A DNA stretch of 64,000 nt from Rutidosis leptorrhynchoides (Eukaryota; Streptophyta; Magnoliopsida; Asterales; Asteraceae): assembly GCF_046630445.1 (NCBI RefSeq), contig NC_092337.1:194281001-194345000 (forward strand), read 5' to 3'. The position numbers were made by a program, and so were the translations under genes. Positions 25,412 to 37,474 of this stretch are shown piece after piece. Every line of letters starts with the position of its first letter. The stretch's first letter is position 1. The notes below the pieces were generated by a model. That model did no database searches. It saw nothing but the letters and a program-made list of their open reading frames with translations, and was not told the DNA's origin.

Positions 25412-26199
25412 CGCGGGAGTTAATGTTGTTCACCTCGTTCACGGCTACATTTTGGTAGTGTCGGTAAGTTCTAACTCCGAAATTCATTATTTGATTTTGA
25501 TATTCAATTTAGGGTTTGAGCTTGATTTTGTTAGAAACCTTTGTATAGTTATGAAATGGGTTTGTTGTGGTTATTAGATGGGTTTTGACCCGTTATTGGC
25601 GGGTTAGGGTTTGATGACGAATTTGGAAGTGTTTTTCATGGATTGGGTGTTAAATCACTAAGATTATAGTGTGATAGTGTTTTGATGTTCTTGAGGAACA
25701 TGTTAGTTGGTCAAAATGGGTGTTAACCTCAAAGTGTTGTCAAACTAAGTCATGAGGTCGAGAATTTATGAACCATGTATATAAAGGTTTGATTAAAGTG
25801 TTAAACGGTGTTTTGGAAAGTAAATCACTAGTCGTTAGTGATTAAAGATATTTTTGGGACTTATGTCAAATTGGGTTGCCTTTGAATGGGTCGGAATTAC
25901 CACCCGTAGTGGTAATTGGTGAAGTCCACTTTAGATGTCTAAATGGGCGATTTGTGGCGGTAGGTATAAACCCTCGGTTAAGGGTGTTGGTGTCGAATTC
26001 TCTTGTAGGGAATGTGTGTTGATTGTGAGTATATCTATATGCGTATTATAGGTAAAAGCTTGCTCGGTTGAGTTTGGAGGCGACTTACATTATGACTTGT
26101 GCGGGCATCTCGAGGTGAGTGGAATGATTATACATGTGTGTATATAATGTATCTATTTGTAGGGCGGGAGAGGGGCCGGGTATGCGTTGTCTATACCAC

Positions 26200-26430
26200 C
26201 AAGAGTTAGTGATATATTTCGTTGTACACTAACGATGGATATTTCGTTGTCCAAATTGCCCAAGAGTTAGTGATATATTTCGTTGTACACTAACGATGGA
26301 CATTTCGTTGTCCAAACCGACCAAGAGTTAGTGATATATTTCGTTGTACACTAATGATTGCTCTGAACGGATATTTCGTTGTCCGAATAGCCTAGGGGTT
26401 AGTGATATATTTCATTGTACACTAACGGTT
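26200..26430 (+). repeat. 61-bp tandem repeat, B 3' LTR copy
   Basis: It is homologous to 8177-8410: about four units with AGAGTTAGTGATATATTTCG cores and the same spacing irregularity before the last unit. Confidence 0.85.
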
Positions 26431-26525
26431 GTTATGAACACCGGTGGGAATTCGAAGTACCATTCCCTCGTGTTATTGGTTGACCATGGTGACGTGTTGT
26501 AGTGTAACATATTATATTATTCGAG

Positions 26526-26526
<1 letters not shown>

Positions 26527-26601
<75 letters not shown>
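26527..26601. repeat. (TA)n microsatellite in B 3' LTR
   Basis: An uninterrupted TA run follows TCGAGC, at the same position as in the 5' LTR but slightly shorter. Confidence 0.95.
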
Positions 26602-26604
<3 letters not shown>

Positions 26605-27311
26605 ATCGTTGTGCTAGCTTGTGGTCTTGGAGAATTTAGAGTTATACTTTGCGATGGTATGCTATGTGATTTGCTAGCGTGTATGAGGTATTTGTGTAAG
26701 TGCTTGCTAGTAGGTATATTATATATGTATATGTATAATTATTGCATTCACTAAGCCTCGGCTTACCCCTATCGTTGTTTACCTTTTTACAGGTATTGTG
26801 GTTTGAAGCTAGCTAGTTTGTTAAGCTAGATGCATAGGAGCGCTAGGGCTCGATGGGTAGCTTTTGGATGTATGAATGCGGATTGGGGATATGGTAGTCC
26901 CCGGGATTATGCTCATGGTATCGGGTTGGGTTGTAGAGTCCAAATCCGTCTAAAGAGATAAATGGGTCGAAATCGCTACATTATTTGTAAAACGGGTCAT
27001 TGCGGGCCCGGTGTTGTAAAACTTATTTTTTTATTGTGGAAATCTCTTAATGTTACTTAATATGACATATTGTGAAATTGGTTACGTTTAAAAGTGTCGG
27101 GAAGCGGGTTTTTCGCCCGCTTGTAAATAAAAACTGATCATTTGGACGCCCACTTTAGTTCATTTGGACGCCGTCCAAATGCTTGGGACGCCGTCCCGTC
27201 TTTCAATACTGGACGCCATCCAGATAACTGGACGCCGTCCAGATGCACTGTCTCACAAATTTTTTTTTTAGGCGCGTATTTGGTAAAACGATGTTGGGTT
27301 GTTACATAATA

Positions 27312-27852
27312 CGAGCCGTCGTTTTCCACAATGGTTTAGAAAAACCTGGTGGTTTAGAGGTTCCCGGGTCATTGTTACAACTTAAGAAATACGGGGGTTG
27401 ACGATGCATATAAAGTTCATCGGAGTTGGAATTTGATTTCTCTATTTTGATGCCCTTTCCCTTATTATTCTCTTTTGCCTTTTTAAATTGAGTTGGGGTA
27501 ATTTCTATAACATCATCGGAATCCGATTCATCGAAAAATTGGTAATCTTCCCAATATTTTGCTTCCTTGGCGGAAACACCATTGACCATTATTAACCTTG
27601 GTCTTTTGGTTGAGGATTTTCTTTTATTTAACCATTTTATCATTTCCCCCACCGGAACCTCTTCTTCTTCTTCTTCTTCTTCCGGTTCCTCTTCCTCCCG
27701 TTCCTCTTCTTCCGGATCCTCTTCTTCCGGTTCCTCTTCTTCCGGTTCCTCTTCTTCCGGTTCCTCTTCGGGAATTTGTGATCTTCCCAATATATATTCG
27801 ACTCTTCATTATTATTAGGTGAGTCGATGGGATTTGTACTAGAGGTAGACAT
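27312..27852 (-). pseudogene. Acidic Glu-repeat ORF of element A (N-terminal part), frameshifted and split
   Basis: The ATG at 27852 opens MSTSSTNPIDSPNNN...WEDHKF. A one-base frame change near 27770 is then needed to enter the next open frame. That frame has a repeated PEEE/EEEP Glu tract (about 27770-27650), then VPVGEMIKWLNKRK, KYWEDYQFFDESDSDDVIEI and SDELYMHRQPPYFL. In the other frames the Glu tract reads as Arg- or Lys-rich, so the acidic frame is chosen because it continues without stops for about 160 codons and links in frame with 6869-6793 once element B is removed. The product would be a highly charged protein of about 200 residues. I do not recognise the family. It lies between the 5' LTR and the F-box-like ORF, all minus strand. 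Confidence 0.6.
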
Positions 27853-28048
27853 CTATCACACAATATCAAACACGTTAAGAGATTAATATTTCACATAATA
27901 TTTACATGTTAAAAATATATAGTTTCCAACAAAATTTGTTAAGCAATCATTTTTAACGAAAGGCACGGTCGAAGTCCAGACTCACTAATGCATCCTAACA
28001 AACTCGATAAGACACACTAATGCAAAATTCTGGTTCTCTAAGACCAAC

Positions 28049-28060
28049 GCTCGGATACCA
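28049..28060 (-). promoter_or_regulatory. Primer binding site of element A
   Basis: The minus strand reads TGGTATCCGAGC two bases inside the LTR. It matches the plant initiator Met-tRNA primer site TGGTATCAGAGC with one mismatch. It identifies the adjacent LTR as the 5' LTR of a minus-strand element. Confidence 0.85.
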
Positions 28061-28974
28061 ACTGAAATGTCCCGTTCTTATTGATTAAAAACATTCCATA
28101 TTAATTGATTTCGTCGCGAGGTTTTGACCTCTATATGAGACGTTTTTCAAAGACTACATTTATTTTTAAAACAACCATAACCTTTACTTTATCGATAAAG
28201 GTTTAAAAAGCATTACGTAGATTATCAAATAATGATAATCTAAAATATACCGTTAACACACGACCATTACATAATGGTTTACAATAAAAATAGGTTACAT
28301 CGAAATAAGTTTCTTGAATGCAGTTTTTACACAATATCATACAAGCATGGACTCCAAAACTTGTCCTTATTTTAGTATGCAACAGCGGAAGCTCTTAATC
28401 ATCACCTGAGAATAAACATGCTTTAAACGTCAACAAAAATGTTGGTAAGTTATAGGTTTAATCTCTATATTTATCAAATCATAATAATAGACCACAAGAT
28501 TTCATTTTTCATAATAACCATCTCATATCAGGCATTTCGCAAACTGCATAGAGATAAAAATCATTCATATGGTGAACACCTGGTAACCGACATTAACTAG
28601 ATTCATATAAGAATATCCCCTATCATTCTGGGACATCCATCGGACATGATAAAACAACATCGAAGTACTAAAGCATCCGCTACAACGGATGGGGTTCGTT
28701 AGGCCCAATAGATATATCTTTAGGATTCGCGTCAATTAGTAGATTGGTTTACTAATTCTTAGGCTACCAAGCAAAAGGGGCATATTCGGCTTCGATCATT
28801 CACCCATATAATGTAGTTTCAATTACTTGTGTCTATTTCGTAAAACATTTATAAAGCTGCATGTATTCTCATCCCAAAAATATTAGATTTTTAAAAGTGG
28901 GACTATAACTCACTTTCAACGATTATCAATTCGTCGAGAATTAGACTTGGCCACAGGTTGATTCACGAACCTAT

Positions 28975-29078
<104 letters not shown>

Positions 29079-31281
29079 AAAGTATGATCGAAATATGTAT
29101 TCACAACATCTTCTTTATTACGTGTTGATGATTTAAGTTGTCCAGTTAGCGGTCCAACGTTAGTAATCCACAATTGATCGTACATGAATAATTTAATATA
29201 TATCTTGAATCAATCCACGACCCAGTGTATACATATCTCAGTATTGATCACAACTCAAACTATATATATATTTTGGAATCAACCTCAACCCTGTATAGCT
29301 AACTCCAACATTTGCATTTAGAGTGCCTATGGTTGTTCTGCAATATATATATAGATGGGTCGACATGATAGGTCGAAACATTGTATACGTGTCTATGGTA
29401 TCTCAAGATTACATAATATACAATATAAGTTGATTAATTTATGGTTGGAATAGATTTGTTATGAAGTTTCACGTAGTTAAAATAAGTAATTTTTACCAAT
29501 CTTGTTTTACCCATAACTTCTTCGTTTTAAATCCGTTTTGAGTGATTTAAGCGGCTATGGTTTCCTATTGAACTTAAATTTATGAAAATAAATATAAAAA
29601 GTATAAGTTTCTAGTCAGAAATACAAGTTACAAGTCGTTTTTGAAAGGGGTAGTCATTTTCGTCGAAAGAACGACATCTTGATGACCATTTTGAAAAACA
29701 TACTTTCACTTCGAGTTTAACCATGCTTTTTGGATATACTTCCATGTTCACAAGAAAAATCATTTTCCCAGAAGTATAGCTTTTAAATCAAAGTTTTTCA
29801 TAGTTTTTAATTATCCAAACCAAAACAGCCCCCGGTTTTACTACGACGGCGTATATCCGGTTTTATGGTGTTTATCGTGTTTCCGGATTTTAAATAATTA
29901 AGTTAGCATATCATATAGATATATAACATGTGTTTAGTTGATTTTAAAAGTCTAGTTAGAAGGATTAACTTTGTTTGCGAACAAGTTTAGAATTAACTAA
30001 ACTATGTTCTAGTGATTACAAGTTATAATCTTCGAATAAGATAGTTTTATATATATGAATCGAATGATGTTATGAACATCATTACTACCTCAAGTTTTCT
30101 GGATAAATCTACTGGAAAAGAGAAAAATGGATCTAGCTTCAAAGGATCCTTGGATGGCTTGAAAGTTCTTGAAGCAGAATCATGACACGAAAACAAGTTC
30201 AAGTAAGATCATCACTTGAAATAAGATTGTTATAGTTATAGAAATTGAACCAAAGTTTGAATATGAGTATTACCTTGAATTAGAAAGATAACCTACTGTA
30301 AGAAACAAAGGTTTCTTGATCTTGGATGATTACTTGGAATGGATTTGCAAGATTGGAAGTAAGCTAGCAAACTTGAAAGTGTTCTTGGTGTGTTCTTGAG
30401 TTGTTGTTTTATAACTTGGTTTATGTATGGATTTATGAACTAGATTGAGATAGATTTTGTTGAAGATGATGAAGAACACTTAGAACAATGAGAGAATACT
30501 TGAGAGAGAGTAATTTGATTCAAAAAAATTGCAAAGTGAAAGTGTTTATGGTTGGTGAGGAATTCGTGAAAATGGGGAGTCAATATAGGCTCCATTAGTT
30601 TGATTTTTAGTGTAATAATTCTAGCTAGTTGCCAAATGATGGTTTCCACATGTGTTAGGTGACTCACAAGGCTGCTAAGAGCTGATTATTGGAGTGTATA
30701 TACCAATAGTAAATATATCTAGAAGCTACGTATTGTACGAGTACTTGTACGGGTACATACGTGTAGGATTGTTGATGAAAATGAATGAGAATGTAATTGT
30801 AAGTATTTTTGTTAACTGGAAGTACTTTGATATGTGTCTTGAAGTCTTTCAAAAGTGTTCAAATACATTTAAATACATTACATGTATATACATTTTAATG
30901 AAGTCGTTTAGCCATCGATAGTCATTACATGTAAGTGTTGTTTTGAAACCTTTAAGTTAACGATCTCATTTAATGTTGTTAATCCATTGTTTATTATATC
31001 TAATGAGATGTTAAATTATTATATTATCATGTTAACATGATATATGAATATATCTTAATTAATATGATATATATACATTAAAATCTCGTTACAACGATAA
31101 TCGTTACGTATATGTCTCGTTTCGAAATCCTTAAGTTAGTAGTCTTGTTTTTACTTATGTAGTTCATTGTTAACACACTTAATAATATATTTAATCATCA
31201 TTTTATCATGTTAAATATAATGCAACAATACCTTAATATGATTCATATATATCTAGTAAGGCGTTGTTATAACGATAATCG

Positions 31282-31282
<1 letters not shown>

Positions 31283-31351
<69 letters not shown>
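31283..31351. repeat. (TA)n microsatellite in element A 5' LTR, second array
   Basis: A TA run of about 69 bp follows AACGATAATCGT. The equivalent place in copy 4 (near 41045) has only TATATTTATC. Confidence 0.95.
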
Positions 31352-31353
<2 letters not shown>

Positions 31354-32136
31354 TTTCGAGTTTCTTACGTCAATAGTCTCATTTTTATGTATATAACTCA
31401 TTGTTACTATATTTAATGAGATACTTGATTATCATTATATCATGTTAAACATATATATTTATCCATATATGTATCATCATGTCATATACAACTTATAGCG
31501 TTCTTGAATCATCGGTCAAACTGGGTGGTCAAACGTTTACATAATTTCCGTTTCGATTAACCAAGTCTTAACAAGTTTGATTGCTTAACATGTTGGAAAC
31601 ATTTAATCATGCAAATATAGTTTTCATTTAATATATAATCATGGAAAAGTTCGAAAAATTCGGGTCACTACACTTAGTACATGTCTTTTCTTTTTACAGC
31701 TACTGCAAAACTTCAATAAAAAATAATGATCATTCTTTATATTCATTACTGATATCATGTTTATATGTATGCACTCTACCCCTTGCTTATCTGAATATGC
31801 AATCATCTCATGACCTATGTGATTATGGTGCACAACTATAAACAACAATCATGTTGTCATCATGTCATTATGTGATTTAAGCTTTATTGTGAAGCTTTTG
31901 ATTTAAAAGAATCGGCACATTCAGTTGCAAGTATCTTGATTATGAGTGCAAATTTCAAACAAATTTCAAACCTGAACAAGATCGGTTTTTGGATTCCTTT
32001 TTTTTTACTCGGTTGCAATTTTATCTAGATGAGGACTCTGATAACTTTAACTTTGCTCTCCAATCTTATTGTGTTTCTCAGCTTCTTTGACTATTTTTTT
32101 TCTTTACTGATATTTTTTTATTATGTTTTATTACAG

Positions 32137-32321
32137 GTGTACTAAATTTTATCGGGATTTAGGAAATTGTAATGCTGTTTGCAAGCACTGTTCAGCAACA
32201 TTTCGGTTTGATGAGTGGGTTAAAGCGTATTCTTCTGATAACCACATTCATTACCACAAATGTTGTGATGAGCGGGTAAAGGCGTATTCTTGTGATCCAC
32301 CGTTTTTTCGAAGGTTTTCAG
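32137..32321 (+). pseudogene. Helitron helicase-associated N-terminal exon, fragment
   Basis: The exon is bounded by TTACAG and AG/GTATATG, good acceptor and donor sites. It encodes CTKFYRDLGNCNAVCKHC, then SATFRFDEWVKAYSSDNH and YHKCCDERVKAYSC...PPFFRRF. The pattern of GNC..VC.HC.A.F, a YH.CC motif and PP.F...F is typical of the region before the Helitron_like_N domain in plant Helitron/PIF1-like proteins. Helitrons transpose as rolling circles through a Rep/helicase protein. DEWVKAYSSD and DERVKAYSCD look like an internal duplication that replaces the usual sequence. No downstream domain follows in frame within this remnant. Confidence 0.55.
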
Positions 32322-33854
32322 GTATATGTTTTCGATTTGTATCAGTGATGTTTGATGACTTGATGTTTAATCATTTTGTTTATAATAATTTGAACGTTTC
32401 GTTTTAATATGTTTCATGGTCCTCCTGACCCGCCCATTTCGCTAGCTACACAAACATAAAAGCATGAATGTAACTAACCAACTGTAACAAAACAGTATTT
32501 GATGTACACGTCTGTGACGTTGCACCTGTCTTTACAGAGCCACTCTGCACCAGACGGTTTGTTTTGTAACTTTATGACTTTCTCATTGTAATCCGCTTTT
32601 ATCCATGCTTGCTATTTTATGCATTTCAGTGTCTCGCTGTTTTAACTATTTGGGTGCTATTTCGTGTTTTGTATAAATTAGTCGAAACGAGTTATGTTTC
32701 ATCTGTAATCGGCCACTAGGTTGAACCAAATAATTTGGCTAAAAAGAGACTGGTTAGTCTACCATTAATCTGCTTAGTACAATAAAGTCTTAATTTTTTT
32801 GTCAAGGTACAACTCTTTTTAGAAGTGAAGTTGTTATATCATCAATTATCAAATTGTTGGTTTTAGAATTGATAATGCACAACTAGCCACTTCGAATTAG
32901 CTCTCTGCATAAGGTTTGTTTTTTTGTGGGATTCAAGATACGCTGTATTTAATCTGCAATGTTCTTTGTGCTTCTGTGCAATAATTAATGTATGTCTTTT
33001 CCTCCTCAAGATATTGTAATAGCACACATTTTAGGTGTTATATGTCCATGCCATATTAATGTACATTAAGTATATGTTCATATGCTCTAGTATATATATG
33101 CTCATTTTGTGATTTGATGCACTCTGTAAACCAAGCTTATGGTTGCTATCAGTTAGCACGGTACCGAGTTGGCAATTTAGGAACCTCTAAATGGAACATG
33201 CTTACCATCCATCCATATACTAGATTATTAGCCATACAATTATTTATTCGTGTATCGATAAACACACACGCATGTGTGTGCTATGTATATTGTTTGTTTT
33301 TTTTGCTTTATTTTGGTTGTTATTAATTTTTTGGGGCTAATATTATGACTAAAATAAATAATAAGGTGTTTATATTGCTCAGAGATCATGGCTGTTGAAA
33401 GCTTTTTACGCCAGAATTGCACATGGGCAATGTGACATCATCCAACTATCGTGAAGTGTGTCTGATACGGTTTTATCAGAACTCGATTCGGTGATGGAAA
33501 CGAGTCAAGCTATGGTTGTGATACCTGCTATGTCTCATTTTGAGATGTTGTTTGGTGACCCTAAATTCAACTTTTGGGTGCTATTACTTTTGGGTGCTAT
33601 TTCACTAACTTTTGGTGATGTACTTGCATATGAAGTTGCTACTCTTGGTCATGTGTTTTGTGTTTTGTTAATGTCGGAATCAGTAGTCTTAATCTATGTT
33701 TTTTGTGTAAAGCAAAAAAATTAACCAAATTATGTTTATTTCATCTGCAACAATACTTGTGATACTCTCTTTATCATACCGTTAATTGATATAGCATAAA
33801 TGTTTTCAGTTTGTTTGATTAAGAGTCGCCGTGCAACGCACGGGCTCTTAAAAG

Positions 33855-33858
33855 CTAG
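33855..33858 (+). other. Helitron 3' terminus CTAG with preceding hairpin
   Basis: The hairpin occupies 33821-33849. CTAG followed by T fits the Helitron rule of a CTRR end inserted between A and T. The same CCGTGCAACGCACGGGC core recurs at 56531-56549 on the other strand. Confidence 0.7.
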
Positions 33859-36800
33859 TTAACAAAAAAAAAAAAAAAAAGTATTAACTTCTATGTATTC
33901 ACTCTCGTAATTGAAAAAGTAGAGCGAGCAAACTGCCTCTTTTTCTTCAACTATTTTGGTATTCCCTCCTAAATCATTTTCCATGTTCTAAAAGCCTTAA
34001 AAATCAAACTTCCCATTTATTTTAGTTTTGCCCGATCCATCAACCTTCTCCCTCATGAATCTTACTCTCGCAAATCATCGTCTCTCCTGTATTAGGTTTG
34101 ATTTTCTATTTCTATTAACTTTAATCTTCATCATCTAAAAGGTAAAAACGTATTGTTTATTCTTAGTTTTTGCAAACCAAGGAATTGAATATTTAGGGCT
34201 TTTTTAATTGCATAAATTGAATCTGAGTTTTGCACTTTTTTAATGTCTTGATTTGAATCCGAATATGTTAAGAATCTATCATGTCGAATTACGTATATGC
34301 TTTAATTATTTAACTACTTGTATACCCTATTGTTCATTCGTAGTAATTGCATAATTGGACCAAACCCAATTTATAATACATCTGTAACTATAGTCTATAG
34401 ATCCATTTTGTTTTTTACAATTTTTTGGTTAATCGTATTAAATAATTATATGTTTGATGTATATATTGTGTACTTTATTTATTTATAGAGATATAGAGAT
34501 ATAGAAATGAAGTTATACTTTTTAGATTAGTTATAGTTTATTCGTATATTGATATTAAAATTAATTATCATGATTTATTTTTCCAGCACAAACAATTTTG
34601 CAACAGGTGAAGGTGTAAGCAGTGTGTTTGACGGCTACATACGATGACCTGATGGGTTACTGTAAGTTGTTATATTACATGATTGTTGATTTTTGATAGA
34701 TAAAGAGGAGAAAGTGATATAACTTTTACTGCAGATATCAGTGACCCATTTGTATATACACACACTATACCTCTCTCTCCTCTTGTAGCTTCTCGTATTT
34801 ATTCCTTTTATGAATCCTCTTTTGGTTGAGCTGATACTTTAACAATTTAAATATTAGTTGATGTGAGTTTTACCTATTAAAATTCAGACTTTGCTATTTT
34901 TTGTGGCTCATAAAATTCTTTTGTTCTCCACAGTAATGATAATTGGATTAAAGATAACTTTTTGATGTTGCATATGGATTAACAAGGATGGAAGCCTATC
35001 TCTCTGATAGTTGGTTTTCCTCCAGTAAGTATTTTGTAACATATTATTATCAAGTGAAGTCCATGTTTTACATTATTAGTCTTTAGATAAATCTTTCCTA
35101 TATTGTCCTTTTCTTTTCTTTTCTTCATTCTGATCTTATTTCATTAACCACATACTTTATTGCATCACTTGTGTTGATCAATGATTTTCATTATATCAAT
35201 TTTCAGGTTCAACTTCTGACATAAGATATCCAAGAGATGTTGAAATCGTTAAGAGATTCAACTTCTCTTGGAATTCAGGTACCATTTATACTTTCATTCA
35301 TTTATAAGTATAAGTAGGTAGGTTGTAACGGACATTTCATGAACTCTATTTGAAGCAGTTATCCTTCGAATTGATGAAATGGTGGCTCATCATAGGAGCT
35401 TAAGCTCAACTTGACTCAGAGAATTACTATCTTGTTGGTTTACTCAGAATATCACAGGATGCATACTTTTTACATTTGGTTTCTTTTACGAATTAACTAA
35501 ATTAGCATTTTAGTTTAAAAAGTTCAGGGGAAAGCGTGTTACAATACATCTCTCGTGTATACATGTTTACGATTTGAAAATATAGTAATCTTATGCAGAG
35601 ACCATGCGATACACGGAGAGTTGGTTGATTCTGCTGTTTGTGATGTTCTGGTTGTTTGAATAATATACATTCTTATGTCTATGTGTTGTAAAGTACGAAA
35701 TGCCAGTGGTTTATCATTAGCTATACACATGAATAGATTTGGCTTATATAAACATTGGTCAGGTATATATCTGATATCATTTGTTTTTTGTCTCTGCAAC
35801 TTATTATGGATAACTATAAAGCAGTTAACATAATAATTGTCACACTTTTTTGTATTTATGATTACAGTACTAATTGTTTCCTTTGTGATTTTTAAAATGC
35901 AATATTATATTTTTTTCGAAAGGCAAAATGCAGTATTATATACAAGCGAATTCTAGAAAAAGAGGTCTTCCGCGTTGTCATATGTTGTTGTGTGTTCTAG
36001 CTGCCAAGAGATTGTACGAACCCGAAGATGTACAAAGTGATACAACTAACATTATGGCAACGACCAAGCCAAAAATTTTGAGTTTGAAGCATACAACTCT
36101 CACCCGAATGTTGAGGTTAGTAGTTCTCTGTAATGTACTTATCGTTAGTAGCTCTTAGAAGTTCACCGAACAACAACCGCAACAACGCGTGGTCCGAACC
36201 GTTGCTAGTGAATTACCAAGTTGAATAATTGTATGTTGATTTTCAAAGTGTACATCTGCAACTTGCAAGTCATTTGTTTCCAGTAATGGTGTGCAAGTTT
36301 GGGTCGAGTTGAAAAATTCTATGAACCGAACATGACAAGAACCAAACCCGAACTAATTGAGGATGTTTGGTCTCGTCCTCCTTCTGTACAATTAATGCAT
36401 ATTCGGGATTCGGATTGGTCTGGCCGTAACTCGTACAATTCTGCTGATGGTGTTTCATTGTTTGTTGCTTTTTTCCTAACCTCGTTATATTTATATATTA
36501 CTCCAAATTTTAATTGAGGTTGACTGTTTATAAATTCAACCTTTATTCTTTGGTTTGCTTGCAGTTCATTTGCACCCATCAAATTGTTTGCTTTTGTATT
36601 AGTAAAGGAAAATGGTAATAATGTTGTTTTTTTCAATAATAATATGTACTTAATCTTATAGAAGTGTTGCTTTTGTCATGGCAACAAGTTGAAATATAAG
36701 CATATGGTTTTAATATCAGGTGGCTAGTTCTATTTTGGGCAATGTGTTAGATGTGATGGAGGAGATACAACTAGCAAGATCTGAGCTAAGGAATCCGATT

Positions 36801-37221
36801 TTTACAAATTTTGACTCACCTTTAGGTAATGCATATCCATATGTTTTTATCTGCATCCATGTATGTTTATGTAGTTGTTCAGTAACTGTCATCCTATTCC
36901 TGAACCTTTATCATGGCTTGATTATTCACTTTATATCGAAGAACTGTCGAAGAACGATCCACGAGGTTTTTGCTTATATGTGAATGATTTATTTGTAGGT
37001 AGTGCTTTGGATTGAAAAGATTTAGTGAAGACCTTGGACTTATGCTTGAACACTTGGCTGTTTTTTATTAATCGTCAAATGTTACTTTACTCTATATTGG
37101 ATATCATTTTGTTTAAGTTACTTATGTTTAGTGCTTTCAACAAAATTATGTATTGAATCTTTTATTTTATTTTATGGAATTTCTAATTACTTTGGATGTC
37201 ACATTCCATTTCCAGAAATAC

Positions 37222-37224
<3 letters not shown>
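33859..37224. other. Intron/exon-like DNA, no intact gene assigned
   Basis: The stretch starts with a poly-A run (33864-33881). It contains short open pieces with plausible splice contexts, for example near 34590-34665, 35206-35278 (TTTCAG to AG/GTACC) and 36719-36825 (ATCAG to AG/GTAATG, VASSILGNVLDVMEEIQ...). They do not assemble into a protein I recognise. They may be exons captured or left by a Helitron, or a decayed gene. Confidence 0.35.
35928..36060 (+). pseudogene. Helitron helicase-like domain fragment
   Basis: The frame reads SRKRGLPRCHMLLCVLAAKR then LYEPEDVQSD. This resembles the conserved Helitron_like_N segment in which KRGLPHxHxLLW is followed by a (P)xDVD motif. Here His is replaced by Arg in the first position and Trp by Cys. 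The similarity is lost after about 35 residues. It is distal to the CTAG end at 33858, so it belongs to a different or rearranged Helitron copy. Confidence 0.5.

Positions 37225-37306
<82 letters not shown>
37225..37306. repeat. (TA)n microsatellite
   Basis: A TA run of about 82 bp lies between GAAATACGTG and TTTTAGAACC. Confidence 0.95.
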
Positions 37307-37308
<2 letters not shown>

Positions 37309-37474
37309 AGAACCTTAAAGTTGATTACCAAAGGGTTTTAATACATGCTTTTTAGGACCCTTTTTTATTGTAATTATCTATTATCTATATAATGAGACCC
37401 TAAAAAAAGGTTCCATAACATATCAGGGATAATAGGTCTATTTTTAAGGGTTCTATCAAGTTAATAGGACCTCA
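37307..37474. other. CACTA-like subterminal repeat sequence outside the main element
   Basis: Repeats such as TTTTAGGACCC, GAGACCCTAA, AGGGTTCTA and TAATAGGACC resemble those inside 37475-41624, in both orientations. This may be the end of a second, overlapping CACTA-like element or a displaced terminal segment. Confidence 0.4.

Larger units (their letters stand above)
6875..27306 (+). mobile_element. Element B: large non-autonomous LTR retrotransposon (TSD TAATA), host of element C and a solo LTR
   Basis: LTRs begin TGTAACACCCC and end GTTGTTACA. The target duplication is a perfect TAATA (6870-6874 and 27307-27311). The primer site TGGTATCAGAGC is at 9270-9281 and the polypurine tract AAGTGGGGGAGAGT at 21626-21639. 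After removing element C, the interior is about 3.56 kb (9268-11001 plus 19811-21639). I find no gag, protease, RT or integrase motif in it in any frame; its longest frames are under 100 codons and match nothing I know. Long LTRs around a non-coding core fit a LARD-type element mobilised in trans by a Ty3/gypsy relative. The Met-tRNA primer site agrees with that but does not prove it. Confidence 0.88.
21640..27306 (+). mobile_element. Element B 3' LTR, split by an A-family solo LTR
   Basis: The LTR is in two pieces, 21640-22158 and 25412-27306 (about 2.41 kb together), that rejoin at CGCGG exactly as in the 5' LTR (GACGCGGGAGTT). It carries the same palindrome clusters, 61-bp repeats and TA array. 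It differs from the 5' LTR by about two dozen substitutions and by an extra copy of the GGACGCCATCC-type motif near 27210-27235. Confidence 0.88.
31673..33858 (+). mobile_element. Probable Helitron remnant ending at a hairpin-CTAG terminus
   Basis: The right end is Helitron-like. A GC-rich hairpin (33821-33849, arms AAGAG..CCGTGC / GCACGGGCTCTT) is followed about six bases later by CTAG (33855-33858) and then T. Upstream is a helicase-related exon (32137-32321). The left end was not found; element A may have inserted inside it. Stretches between, such as 32322-33800, are AT-rich and intron-like with no gene I can name. Confidence 0.55.

Noticed and set aside
27624-27869. Arg/Gly- or Lys/Arg-rich readings of the Glu tract
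   Set aside because: They end soon after the repeat, whereas the acidic frame continues about 160 codons and joins in frame across element B.
33458-33724. 88-codon hydrophobic frame starting at GTG
   Set aside because: No ATG start, no known motif and no splice support; it is inside the Helitron remnant.
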